A stretch of 64,000 bases of DNA from JBBREP01 sp963716525 (lineage in GTDB: Bacteria; Actinomycetota; Acidimicrobiia; IMCC26256; PALSA-610), in NCBI GenBank assembly GCA_963716525.1, contig OY970315.1:4530536-4594535 (forward strand). The letters are read 5' to 3'. Below are positions 29,211 to 37,159 of this stretch, one piece after another. How positions within the stretch are numbered: the stretch's first letter is position 1; the number at the start of each line of letters is the position of its first letter. Made by a program: the position numbers and the translations under genes. Below the pieces are notes generated by a model, which saw only the letters and a program-made list of their open reading frames with translations, did not search any database and was not told the origin of the DNA.

Positions 29211-30116
29211 TTGACCTCGTGGACCGTGATCGTCAATCCCGCGGCCGGTCGCACTCGCCGCACGCATGTTCCCGCGCTCCTCGACGCGATCGACGCGCTC
29301 GCACACGCCGGCGTCGCGATCGAGGCCCACGTGTCGACGTCGGCCGCCGACGCCCTCGCCACCGCGGCGAAGGCGGCGGCGAACGGTCGCGACCTCGTCG
29401 CCGCGGGCGGCGACGGCACGGTGGGTGCGATCGCAGGGGTCGCGGCCGATCACGGTGTGCGCCTCGCGATCGTGCCGTGCGGATCGGGGAACGACTTCGC
29501 GACGCTGCTCGGCTACCGACCAGGCACGCCGGCGCCGGCCGCGCTCGCGGTGCTCGGCGACGGCGGCGCCGACCGCACGATCGATCTCGGACGTGTCAAC
29601 GACCGTTGGTACTGCTCGGTGACCGCGACCGGCTTCGACTCCGAGGCGAGCCGTTGGGCGAACGGCGTCACCCGGCTCTCCGGCACCGCGCTCTACGTGG
29701 CGGCCGTGCTGCGGACGCTCGCCACGTACCGCCCGCACCCGTTGCGCGTCACGGTCGACGGCGAGCGTCACGAGCTGCGGGCATGGATGGTGTCGGTGGG
29801 CAACGGCACCACCTACGGCGGCGGTATGCGCATCACGCCCGACGCGCGCCTCGACGACGGTCTCATCGACGTGTGCGCGATCGACGGTGTGGTGTCGCGC
29901 GCGAGGTTCCTGCTGCACTTCCCGAAGGTGTTCAAGGGCACGCACCTCGCCGTAGCGGGCGTGCACACCTGGCGCGGCTCGAGCGTCACCGTCGAATCGC
30001 TCGACGACTCGATTCCGATCGAGGTGTTCGCCGACGGTGAGCGCGTCGCACCGCTGCCCGCCACGATGCACGCCGTCCCGAACGCGCTCGTCGTCCGGGT
30101 ACCCAAACCCTCGTAA
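29211..30116 (+). CDS. Diacylglycerol kinase-like lipid kinase
   Basis: 301 residues from a TTG. It has the DAGK catalytic motifs: WTVIVNPAAGR, then AAGGDGTVGAIAGV (GGDGT nucleotide site), and PCGSGNDFATLLGY. The C-terminal beta domain carries VGNGTTYGGGMRITP and DDGLIDVCAI. It phosphorylates a lipid such as diacylglycerol with ATP at the inner membrane face. The TTG start is chosen because the family core begins almost at once. It is convergent with the oxidase operon end, with a tandem repeat in between. Confidence 0.85.
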   Translation: MTSWTVIVNPAAGRTRRTHVPALLDAIDALAHAGVAIEAHVSTSAADALATAAKAAANGRDLVAAGGDGTVGAIAGVAADHGVRLAIVPCGSGNDFATLLGYRPGTPAPAALAVLGDGGADRTIDLGRVNDRWYCSVTATGFDSEASRWANGVTRLSGTALYVAAVLRTLATYRPHPLRVTVDGERHELRAWMVSVGNGTTYGGGMRITPDARLDDGLIDVCAIDGVVSRARFLLHFPKVFKGTHLAVAGVHTWRGSSVTVESLDDSIPIEVFADGERVAPLPATMHAVPNALVVRVPKPS

Positions 30117-30120
30117 GCGG

Positions 30121-30159
30121 CCCTACGAGCCCCTACGAGCCCCTACGAGCCCCTACGAC
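30121..30159. repeat. Tandem 10-bp repeat, about four units
   Basis: CCCTACGAGC is repeated four times head to tail, the last copy ending CCCTACGAC. The array fills the gap between the convergent lipid-kinase and cupredoxin genes and supplies the cupredoxin stop codon (CTA at 30153-30155). Read leftward it gives TAG every 10 bp, that is, a stop in all three frames. It is too short and spacer-less to be CRISPR. Confidence 0.9.
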
Positions 30160-30920
30160 ACGACGAGGGTGGCGACCATGCCGGCGGCGCGGTGGCCGGG
30201 CACGGTGCAGTAGATCGTGTAGTTGCCCGCGGTCAAGGTCCAGGAGAACGAGGTGGGACTCCCGCTGCCCGCGGCGCTCGCGAGGATCGGAGACTGCGGC
30301 CCCGGCGCGTCGAACGCCAGCGTGTGACCCGCCGCGCCGCCGTACTGGATCTCCACGCAACCGGCCTTGGCTGTGTAGGTGCTCTTGTCGAACTTCAAGG
30401 TGGCCTCGGCCGTGACCTTGACCGTCGCCGTGACCGGCGTGCACGCCACTGCGGCCGCGCCGTTCTTCTCCTGTGAGTGGCCGACCGTGATGTAGCCCGC
30501 CAGCAGCACACCGAGCAGGGCGACCGCGGTGAACACCGCGAGCGACTGGGTGCGCATGCGAGGCGCGCTCGAGAGCGCCGACGAGCCGGCGAGGATGGCC
30601 ACGGTGATGAGCGCGGCCGTGACGATCGCGATCGTGCCCTTTCCCGACAGGAACACCCGCGAGATGTTGAGGACGTAGAAGACGATGACCGCGACCGAGA
30701 TCAACGGCACGAGTGCAGGGAACACGTAGCGGTCGAGGTAGGTCTGGCCGCCCGTGCTGCGCTCGAACCAGCGCCGCTTCTGCGGCGCCTCGAGCTCGCC
30801 GCCCGCGCCCGCGTCTGCGGCCGACTCGGTGACGGCGCCCGCGCCGGCCGGAGCCGGCTCGCTCGCCGCGTCGCCGGCGGCGTGCTCTTCGGACGTGGCG
30901 TTGGTGCTGTCTTCACTCAT
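30153..30920 (-). CDS. Membrane-anchored cupredoxin (plastocyanin-like)
   Basis: 255 residues. The acidic/alanine-rich N-terminus is followed by three hydrophobic helices (about residues 65-150), then a cupredoxin domain. A complete type 1 copper site is present: His199 (GHTLAF), Cys238 (IYCTVPGH), His243 and Met248. It should sit on the outer face and carry electrons or copper. It overlaps the ctaG stop by 4 nt, so it belongs to the caa3 oxidase operon and may donate electrons to CtaC or deliver copper. The family and copper site are clear, the partner is inferred. Confidence 0.82.
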   Translation of the reverse strand: MSEDSTNATSEEHAAGDAASEPAPAGAGAVTESAADAGAGGELEAPQKRRWFERSTGGQTYLDRYVFPALVPLISVAVIVFYVLNISRVFLSGKGTIAIVTAALITVAILAGSSALSSAPRMRTQSLAVFTAVALLGVLLAGYITVGHSQEKNGAAAVACTPVTATVKVTAEATLKFDKSTYTAKAGCVEIQYGGAAGHTLAFDAPGPQSPILASAAGSGSPTSFSWTLTAGNYTIYCTVPGHRAAGMVATLVVS

Positions 30921-31819
30921 GAACGATGCAATCCCAGCAGCTCGCGATGATCGACGTCTCGAGGCCCGTCAGGCGTGACCGCCCGCCGGCGCGTTCGCTT
31001 CCGGTCGTGCGTGTGGGCGAACGATTCCTCGGTGGCCGACCACTTGAAGAACACGATAGCGATCGCCACCCAGAGCAGCAGGCCCATGCCGACCTTCATG
31101 ATGAGCCCGGCGATCCCCTCGTCGGAAACGACCGAGATGCCCCACAGCCGGCCGAAGCGTTCGTAGTCCTTGTACACCGGGGTGGTGCCGAACGTGAGCA
31201 TCGCCGACGGCAACGTGGGCAGGATCGACTGGAGGAAGAGATAGAACATCTGCGTCAACGGCTCGAGACGCGGCACCTCGGGCAGCGGGGAGAGCACCGG
31301 CATCCACACGACGAGCCCCGCGATCAAGATGAACGCGTGGTCGAGGAAGTGGACGAAGCCCGACTGCAGGCTCGCGTGGACCACCGGCGGCAGGTGGATG
31401 ACCACGAACATGACGTTGAACAGGATCACCGCGGGCAGGAATCGGCTCAGCACCTGCGTGATGCTCAGCGTGCGGGTACGCGTGAGCGCCCAGCGCGCCA
31501 TCCATTCGGGTGTGGCCAGCAGGAAGAACGGCGCCGCGACCATCAGGTACAGCACGTGCTGCACCATGTGGACGCTGTAGAGGTAGTGCTCCGAGAGCTC
31601 GTGCAGCGGCCAGTCCGAGGCCACCCACATCGCCACGAGCCCGACCACGAAGCAGCGCACCTGGAACCGCGTCACCACGGTCTCGCCCGGCCCCACGATC
31701 CTCGGACCGACCCGCCGGACCGCCAGGTAGTAGCAGGCCGCGGTGAGGCTCATCACGAGCCAGACGTCGGGATGCGCGGTCCACGCCGGGAAGGTCGCGG
31801 ACGCGGCGGCGGCAAGCAC
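30917..31819 (-). CDS. ctaG: Cytochrome c oxidase assembly protein CtaG (caa3 type)
   Basis: 300 residues with about seven membrane helices and the family's conserved histidines, for example HMVQHVLYLMVAAPFF, VVIHLPPVVH and HFLDHAFILIAGLVVWMPVL. Proteins of this family help build the CuB centre of caa3 oxidases. It lies directly after ctaF (1-nt gap) and overlaps the cupredoxin start. The C-terminus is basic and cytoplasmic, KRTRRR. Confidence 0.88.
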   Translation of the reverse strand: MLAAAASATFPAWTAHPDVWLVMSLTAACYYLAVRRVGPRIVGPGETVVTRFQVRCFVVGLVAMWVASDWPLHELSEHYLYSVHMVQHVLYLMVAAPFFLLATPEWMARWALTRTRTLSITQVLSRFLPAVILFNVMFVVIHLPPVVHASLQSGFVHFLDHAFILIAGLVVWMPVLSPLPEVPRLEPLTQMFYLFLQSILPTLPSAMLTFGTTPVYKDYERFGRLWGISVVSDEGIAGLIMKVGMGLLLWVAIAIVFFKWSATEESFAHTHDRKRTRRRAVTPDGPRDVDHRELLGLHRS

Positions 31820-31820
31820 G

Positions 31821-32204
31821 TCAGCCCCGGTAGACGTTCGAGGAGTTCAACAAGGCGTGCAGCATCAACGCCACGATCATGAACACCGTCAACGCCAGCG
31901 CGAGCCCGGTGAAGAACCAGCGGCGCAGGACGCGCGCGTCGGTCTTCAGGTGCATGTACCACGCCACGACGAGTGAGAACTTCGTGATCGCGAGCACGAG
32001 CAGCACGAAGATCATCACGTCGCTGTTCAGCCCGGTGGCGTACGACACCGCGACCTCGATGCCCGTGATCACCACGAGCACGACCGCGATCATCACGTAC
32101 TGGCGCGGTTGCGGATGCAGGTGCTCGTGGGCGACGACCTCGCCGCGTTCGTCGACCGCGATGATCTCGCCGCCGCTTCCCGACAGCAGCTCACCCGTCG
32201 TCAT
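31821..32204 (-). CDS. ctaF: Cytochrome c oxidase subunit IV (prokaryotic type)
   Basis: 127 residues with three membrane helices. The conserved AITKFSLVVAWYMHLKTDARVLRR spans the second and the loop after it (read in two parts). It is the small subunit that stabilises the oxidase core. Its position between ctaE and ctaG supports the call. Confidence 0.85.
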   Translation of the reverse strand: MTTGELLSGSGGEIIAVDERGEVVAHEHLHPQPRQYVMIAVVLVVITGIEVAVSYATGLNSDVMIFVLLVLAITKFSLVVAWYMHLKTDARVLRRWFFTGLALALTVFMIVALMLHALLNSSNVYRG

Positions 32205-32235
32205 GATCGCACCTGCCTGCGCTCGTTCGGGCCCG

Positions 32236-32904
32236 TCACTTGTACGGCACCAGGTACACGACCGTGAAGATCACGATCCAGACGATGTCGACGAAGTGCC
32301 AGTACAGACCGGCGATCTCGACCGCTTCGGCCTTGTCGGTGTCGAGCTTGCCCTGCAGCGACCGTTGCATGAGCGACAGCAACCAGAAGATGCCCACGGT
32401 GACGTGCGCACCGTGCAGACCGGTCATCACGAAGAACGTGCTGCCGAACGTGCCGGTGGAGAGATGCAGACCCTCGCGGTAGAAGTTCGTGAACTCGTAC
32501 ACCTGGCCGGCGATGAACGTGAGGCCGAACAACGCCGTGGCGCCGAGCCAGATGCGCAGGCGCCGCTGATCGCCGCGCTGGATCGCCGCGAGCGCGAGCA
32601 CCATCGTGAGCGAGCTCATCAGCAGGATGAAGCTCGTGCACGACGTGAACGGGATGTCGAACAGGTCCTTCGGATGCGGGATCGGCTGGTGCGTGGCCTG
32701 GGCCACCGCGACGTCGCGGCCGCGGAAGATCAGGTACGTGGAGATGAACGACCCGAAGAACAGCGCCTCCGACGACAGGAAGACCCAGATCCCAAGCTTC
32801 GGGTTGGACACCCCGGTGTTCGTGGCGTGGTGGTCGTGCGCGCCCTGGATGCCGTGACCGGCCTCGAGCGCCGCCGCCGGGACTTCAGCGGTGACGGTGC
32901 TCAT
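32236..32904 (-). CDS. ctaE: Cytochrome c oxidase subunit III
   Basis: 222 residues from the ATG at 32904, which overlaps the ctaD stop by 4 nt. There are five to seven membrane helices, with LGIWVFLSSEALFFGSFIST at the start, MTGLHGAHVTVGIFWLL, and the closing AGLYWHFVDIVWIVIFTVVYL (shown in parts). This subunit supports oxygen access and stability of subunit I. Confidence 0.93.
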   Translation of the reverse strand: MSTVTAEVPAAALEAGHGIQGAHDHHATNTGVSNPKLGIWVFLSSEALFFGSFISTYLIFRGRDVAVAQATHQPIPHPKDLFDIPFTSCTSFILLMSSLTMVLALAAIQRGDQRRLRIWLGATALFGLTFIAGQVYEFTNFYREGLHLSTGTFGSTFFVMTGLHGAHVTVGIFWLLSLMQRSLQGKLDTDKAEAVEIAGLYWHFVDIVWIVIFTVVYLVPYK

Positions 32905-34817
32905 GAATGGTCCCCCTCGGCCGTGCTGGGCTCGAACGACCACGCGGCGATGCCGAACATCAGCACGAACACGCCGACGCCGAGCACCCACCAGTTCTTG
33001 TAGACGAAGCCGTAGCCCATGATCGGCAGGCCGAGGCCGAGCACGAGCGGCCAGTACGACGGCGACGGCAGGTGGATGTGCGACGCGTCGACGTCCACCG
33101 CGTGCTCACCGGCATCGCTGCCGCCCGAAGGCAGCCGCACGAGCCGACCCTCCTCGTCCTCGGTGTACTTCTTGTGCCAGAAGTCGTCGAATGCGTGCAC
33201 CTCGGGGATCTCGAGGAAGTTGTACTCGGGGGCCGGCGACGGGATGCTCCACTCGAGCGTGCGGCCGTCCCAGGGGTCGGCCGGCGCGGGCACCCGGCGG
33301 GCGCGCGACACGAACACGTTCACGAGGAACGTCAACGTCGACAGGGCGATGATGAACCCGCCGACCGTCTCGAGCTTGTTGTAGATGTCCCACCCGAAGC
33401 CGCTGCCGTACGTGTAGGTGCGGCGGGGCATGCCCTCCAGACCGACGATGTGCATCGGGAAGAACGTGAGGTTGAGGCCGAGGAGCATCAGCCAGAAGTT
33501 CACCTTGCCGAGCCCGTCGTTGAGCACGTGCCCGAAGACCTTCGGCCACCAGTAGTACATGCCACCGAAGATCGCCATGATCAGGCCGCCGAAGAGCACG
33601 TAATGGAAGTGCGCCACCACGAAGTACGTGTCGGTCTGCTGCGCGTCGCTCGGCACAATGGAGTGCATGACACCCGAGAGGCCGCCGACAGTGAACATGG
33701 CGATGAAGCCGAGCGCGAACAGCATCGGCGTTTTCAGGCGCACCGCGCCGCCCCACACCGTGCCGAGCCAGTTGAAGATCTTCACACCCGTGGGGACGGC
33801 GATGGCCATGGTGGCGATGCCGAACCCCGTGGTTGCCGCAGGCCCGATGCCGGTGACGAACATGTGGTGTGCCCACACGCCCCACCCGAGGAAGCCGATC
33901 GCGATGCCCGAGAACACCACGACCCGGGCGCCGAACAGCGGCTTGCGGCTGAACACGGGCAGGATCTCGGAGACGATGCCCATGCCCGGCAGGATGAGGA
34001 TGTACACCTCGGGATGGCCGAAGATCCAGAACAGGTTCTGGTACAGCAGCGGATCGCCGCCGTTCGTGGCGTTGAAGAAGTTCGTGTGGAAGTTGCGATC
34101 CATGAACACCTGGATCAGCGCCGCGGTGACCGTGGGCATCGCGAACACGGTGAGCACGGCGATCACGAGCATCATCCACACGAACACGGGCATGCGCAGC
34201 AGCGTCATGCCGGGCGCGCGCATGTTGAGGATCGTCACGATGAAGTTGAGACCGGAGGTGACCGACCCGATGCCGAGCATGATCAGGCCGACCGCCCAGA
34301 AGTCGGCGCCGTGGCTCGGCAGGAAGCCGTTCGCGTACGGCATCGACGTGAGCGGCGTGTAGCCGAACCAGCCGCCGTTCGGCGCGCCGCCGAGCAGGAA
34401 GCTCGAATAGATGAACAGGCCGCCGAACAGGAAGACCCAGTACCCGAGCATGTTGATGCGGGGGAAGGCGACGTCGCGCGCGCCGATCAGCAACGGCACG
34501 AAGTAGTTCCCCATGCCGACGGCCATCGGCATGCCCACGAGGAACACCATCGTGGTGCCGTGCATCGTGAACAGCTGGTTGTACATCGCCGCCGTGAGCA
34601 CGGTGCCGTTCGGCGCCCAGAGCTGCACACGGATGAGCAGCGCCTCCGAGCCCGCGATCACGAAGAACACGAGCGAGGTGGCGCAGTACAGGATGCCGAT
34701 CTTCTTGTGGTCGATCGTGGTCAGCCAGCTCGTCCAGCCGGCGGTCTTCGTGGGCCGGGCGAATCTCGGGCGCGCCGGTGCCGGCGCGTACGAGATCGCC
34801 CGTTCGACGGTCGTCAT
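32901..34817 (-). CDS. ctaD: Cytochrome c oxidase subunit I
   Basis: 638 residues in one frame. Twelve core helices hold heme a, heme a3 and CuB: MHGTTMVFLVGMP, then FGHPEVYILILPG (CuB His cross-linked to Tyr, D-channel Glu), WAHHMFVTG (two CuB His), and VAHFHYVLFGG (both heme ligands). Glu in HPEVY marks an A1-type proton channel. The protein is longer than most: after helix 12 come about 60 hydrophilic residues and two more hydrophobic segments near the C-terminus. It is the second gene of ctaC-D-E-F-G. Confidence 0.95.
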   Translation of the reverse strand: MTTVERAISYAPAPARPRFARPTKTAGWTSWLTTIDHKKIGILYCATSLVFFVIAGSEALLIRVQLWAPNGTVLTAAMYNQLFTMHGTTMVFLVGMPMAVGMGNYFVPLLIGARDVAFPRINMLGYWVFLFGGLFIYSSFLLGGAPNGGWFGYTPLTSMPYANGFLPSHGADFWAVGLIMLGIGSVTSGLNFIVTILNMRAPGMTLLRMPVFVWMMLVIAVLTVFAMPTVTAALIQVFMDRNFHTNFFNATNGGDPLLYQNLFWIFGHPEVYILILPGMGIVSEILPVFSRKPLFGARVVVFSGIAIGFLGWGVWAHHMFVTGIGPAATTGFGIATMAIAVPTGVKIFNWLGTVWGGAVRLKTPMLFALGFIAMFTVGGLSGVMHSIVPSDAQQTDTYFVVAHFHYVLFGGLIMAIFGGMYYWWPKVFGHVLNDGLGKVNFWLMLLGLNLTFFPMHIVGLEGMPRRTYTYGSGFGWDIYNKLETVGGFIIALSTLTFLVNVFVSRARRVPAPADPWDGRTLEWSIPSPAPEYNFLEIPEVHAFDDFWHKKYTEDEEGRLVRLPSGGSDAGEHAVDVDASHIHLPSPSYWPLVLGLGLPIMGYGFVYKNWWVLGVGVFVLMFGIAAWSFEPSTAEGDHS

Positions 34818-34851
34818 GCGCGTGCTCCAGGCTCGATCATTGTCACCATGC

Positions 34852-36042
34852 TCACTGGCTGCTCGTGTTCTTCGTGGACAGCAGGAACTGCGCGATCTGC
34901 TGTGCGAGCTGCTTGCTCATGGGATGCAGCGGATCGTTCTTGAACGACGGCATCCCGACCTTGCAGGGGCTCGAGGTGGGATCGGTGCTGCCGCTCTTGC
35001 CCCGGTTCGGACACTCGTTGTACTTCCCGAAGTCGCTCGTGCTGTGGCGCGGCGCGTCGTAGATCCACTGCCACAGGTTGTCGTAGTTCAGCTCGAACGT
35101 CGCGCCGCCGAACGACGTGCGGTCGGCGAGGTGTGTGAGGTTCGGACCCCGGTTGATCGGCTCGGCCTTGCCCGTCTGGATCTGCGTGTCGGCCTTCGGG
35201 TCGAGGCCCTGGATGTAGTGGCAGCTACTGCACTCGTAGGTCTTGTTGAACGAGTCGAACGTGGCGAGCTGCGCCGGCGTCCACGGCGTGAGCTGGGTCT
35301 GGTACCACTGCTTGAAGTCGTGCATCGTCTCGACGAACGTGCGGTTGCGCATGTCGGCGTGGCTCAGACCGCAATACTCCACGCACTGGCCGAAGTACTC
35401 CTTCGGGTTGCCGTCGGTGATGCCCTTGGTGTCGGTCTCCAACTGGTAGTGGTTGTAGTGACCGGGCACGACGTCGCGCTTGCCGGCGAGCGGCGGGATC
35501 CAGAACGAGTGGATCACGTTGTCGCTCTTCAGCGTGAACCACACGGGCACCCCCGCCGGGATGTGCAGCTCGTTCGCGGTGATCATCTGATGGCTGGAGT
35601 CGAAGTTCGTGTACTGGAACTCCCACCACCACTGCTTGCCGGTGACGGTGATCTCCAACGCGTCCTTCGGCTTGGCCGACTGCGTCCAGATGAGCTTCAC
35701 CGTGAACACCGCCATCACCATCAGGATCAGGGCCGGCGCGATCGTCCACGAGATCTCGAGCACGGTGTTGCCGTGCACCTGTACGGGGTTCTCGTTGCCC
35801 GGGCGCTCACGGAATCGGATCGCCGCGAAGAGCACCGCGAGGATCACGGCCACACCGATCACCGCGGCGAGGATGAAGAACCCCGTGAAGATGTGGAAGT
35901 CGTCGCGTGCGACCTTGCCGGCCGGGTGCAGGGTGCTCTGGTGCTTGGTGGCACTCGAGCAACCGGCAGCGACGAGCATGCACAACGCGGCGGCAGCAGT
36001 GGCCTTGAGGCCCCTGCGGCGCCGGATGTTTGCTGTTCGCAT
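34852..36042 (-). CDS. ctaC: Cytochrome c oxidase subunit II with fused cytochrome c (caa3 type)
   Basis: 396 residues from the ATG at 36042 (GGAAGG just upstream); an ATG 15 nt further up is possible. A lipobox AAGC gives lipid Cys28, followed by two membrane helices. The CuA site is complete: His178, Cys220, Glu222, Cys224, His228, Met231. A C-terminal cytochrome c domain has CSSCH (Cys271, Cys274, His275) and a likely axial Met364 in VGMPSF. This makes the enzyme caa3 type, accepting electrons from cytochrome c or a copper protein. It is the first gene of the operon. Confidence 0.95.
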   Translation of the reverse strand: MRTANIRRRRGLKATAAAALCMLVAAGCSSATKHQSTLHPAGKVARDDFHIFTGFFILAAVIGVAVILAVLFAAIRFRERPGNENPVQVHGNTVLEISWTIAPALILMVMAVFTVKLIWTQSAKPKDALEITVTGKQWWWEFQYTNFDSSHQMITANELHIPAGVPVWFTLKSDNVIHSFWIPPLAGKRDVVPGHYNHYQLETDTKGITDGNPKEYFGQCVEYCGLSHADMRNRTFVETMHDFKQWYQTQLTPWTPAQLATFDSFNKTYECSSCHYIQGLDPKADTQIQTGKAEPINRGPNLTHLADRTSFGGATFELNYDNLWQWIYDAPRHSTSDFGKYNECPNRGKSGSTDPTSSPCKVGMPSFKNDPLHPMSKQLAQQIAQFLLSTKNTSSQ

Positions 36043-36108
36043 CGAACCTTCCCGCACTCGTGCTCACGTCACGAGCCTGGCTGGAGGTGGACCGAAAACC
36101 GCGGCGAC

Positions 36109-36137
36109 TCTATCCGTCGTGAATCACAACGAAGCAA
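36109..36137 (-). promoter_or_regulatory. Predicted promoter of the caa3 operon
   Basis: Read leftward: TTGCTT (36137-36132), a 17-bp spacer, then GATAGA (36114-36109), in an AT-richer patch 60-70 bp before ctaC. The boxes match the housekeeping consensus only partly. The rest of the 190-bp gap between era and ctaC shows nothing I recognise. Confidence 0.35.
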
Positions 36138-36232
36138 CTTGTGAGGTGGAGAATTCCGAGGCCGTTCGCGCGTTCGTGAACGGACCGGCGATGCCCGCCG
36201 TGCGCACCTTCTCAGGCGGGCGCGCAATCGTG

Positions 36233-37159
36233 TCAGTAGCCGAGGCGATCGAGGGCGGCCGGACGCTGCTGCCAGTCGGGGTCGACCTTCACCCGGGTCT
36301 CGAGGTGGATGCGCGTGCCGAGCAACGACTCCAGCTCGAGTCGCGCCGCGCGCCCAGCACGCTTCAACCGCTCGCCGCCGCGCCCGATCACGATCCCCTT
36401 CTGCGACTCTCGCTCCACGCGCACGATGCACCGGAGCGCGAGGAGCGGCTCCCCGGACTTCGTGGTGCGCTCCTCGATCTCGTCCACCGACACGGTGATC
36501 GAGTGCGGCAGCTCCTCGCGGGCGCCGGCAAGGAGTTGCTCGCGCACCAGCTCGGCGGCGAGGAACGACTCGGGCTGGTCACTCACCGCACCGGCCGGGT
36601 AGTAGGTGGGGCCCTCGGGCAGCCGGGACTCCAGCTCGGCCACGAGCGCGTCGAGGCCGGCACCCGTGCGTGCCGACAGCGGCACGTAGGCGTCGAACTC
36701 GCCGAGCTCGCCCGATGCGAGCGTCGTCAGCTGCGCGGCCACGGCGTCCTTCGTCGCCGCGTCGATCTTCGACACCACCGCGATGCGCGCCGGCGGGCGG
36801 GCCCGGCTCGCGAGGTCGGCCACGAAGCGATCGCCCGGACCGATGCGCTCGTTCGCCGCGACGAGCACGCACACGGCGTCGACCGAGGCGAGCGACTCGA
36901 CCGCACGCTGGTTCGTGCGCTCGCCGAGCAGCGTGCGCGGCCGGTGCACGCCCGGTGTGTCCAGCAGCACGATCTGTGACGCCGGCGTGGTCCGCACGCC
37001 GCGGATCGCCGTACGTGTGGTCTGGGGCTTGTCCGAGACGATGGCCACCTTCGTGCCCACGAGGGCGTTCACGAGCGTCGACTTGCCCACGTTCGGGCGG
37101 CCGACGACCGTGACGAAGCCCGACCGGAACCCGGATCCAGACGTTGCGGCGTCGCTCAC
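36233..37159 (-). CDS. era: Ribosome-assembly GTPase Era
   Basis: 308 residues from a GTG that overlaps the preceding gene's stop (GTGA). The GTPase motifs are G1 GRPNVGKST, G3 DTPGVHRPR, and G4 as SKID. The C-terminal KH domain includes IVRVERESQKGIVIGRGGERLK. Era binds 16S rRNA and helps mature the 30S subunit. It ends the phoH-ybeY-CorC-era run. Confidence 0.93.
   Translation of the reverse strand: MSDAATSGSGFRSGFVTVVGRPNVGKSTLVNALVGTKVAIVSDKPQTTRTAIRGVRTTPASQIVLLDTPGVHRPRTLLGERTNQRAVESLASVDAVCVLVAANERIGPGDRFVADLASRARPPARIAVVSKIDAATKDAVAAQLTTLASGELGEFDAYVPLSARTGAGLDALVAELESRLPEGPTYYPAGAVSDQPESFLAAELVREQLLAGAREELPHSITVSVDEIEERTTKSGEPLLALRCIVRVERESQKGIVIGRGGERLKRAGRAARLELESLLGTRIHLETRVKVDPDWQQRPAALDRLGY

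Noticed and set aside
30121..30159. CRISPR array
   Set aside because: The units are 10 bp with no spacers and there are no cas genes.
32907..34943. A 678-residue open frame on the plus strand
   Set aside because: It is fully antisense to ctaD and rich in Arg, His and Glu, as shadow frames of GC-rich genes are. It has no domain.
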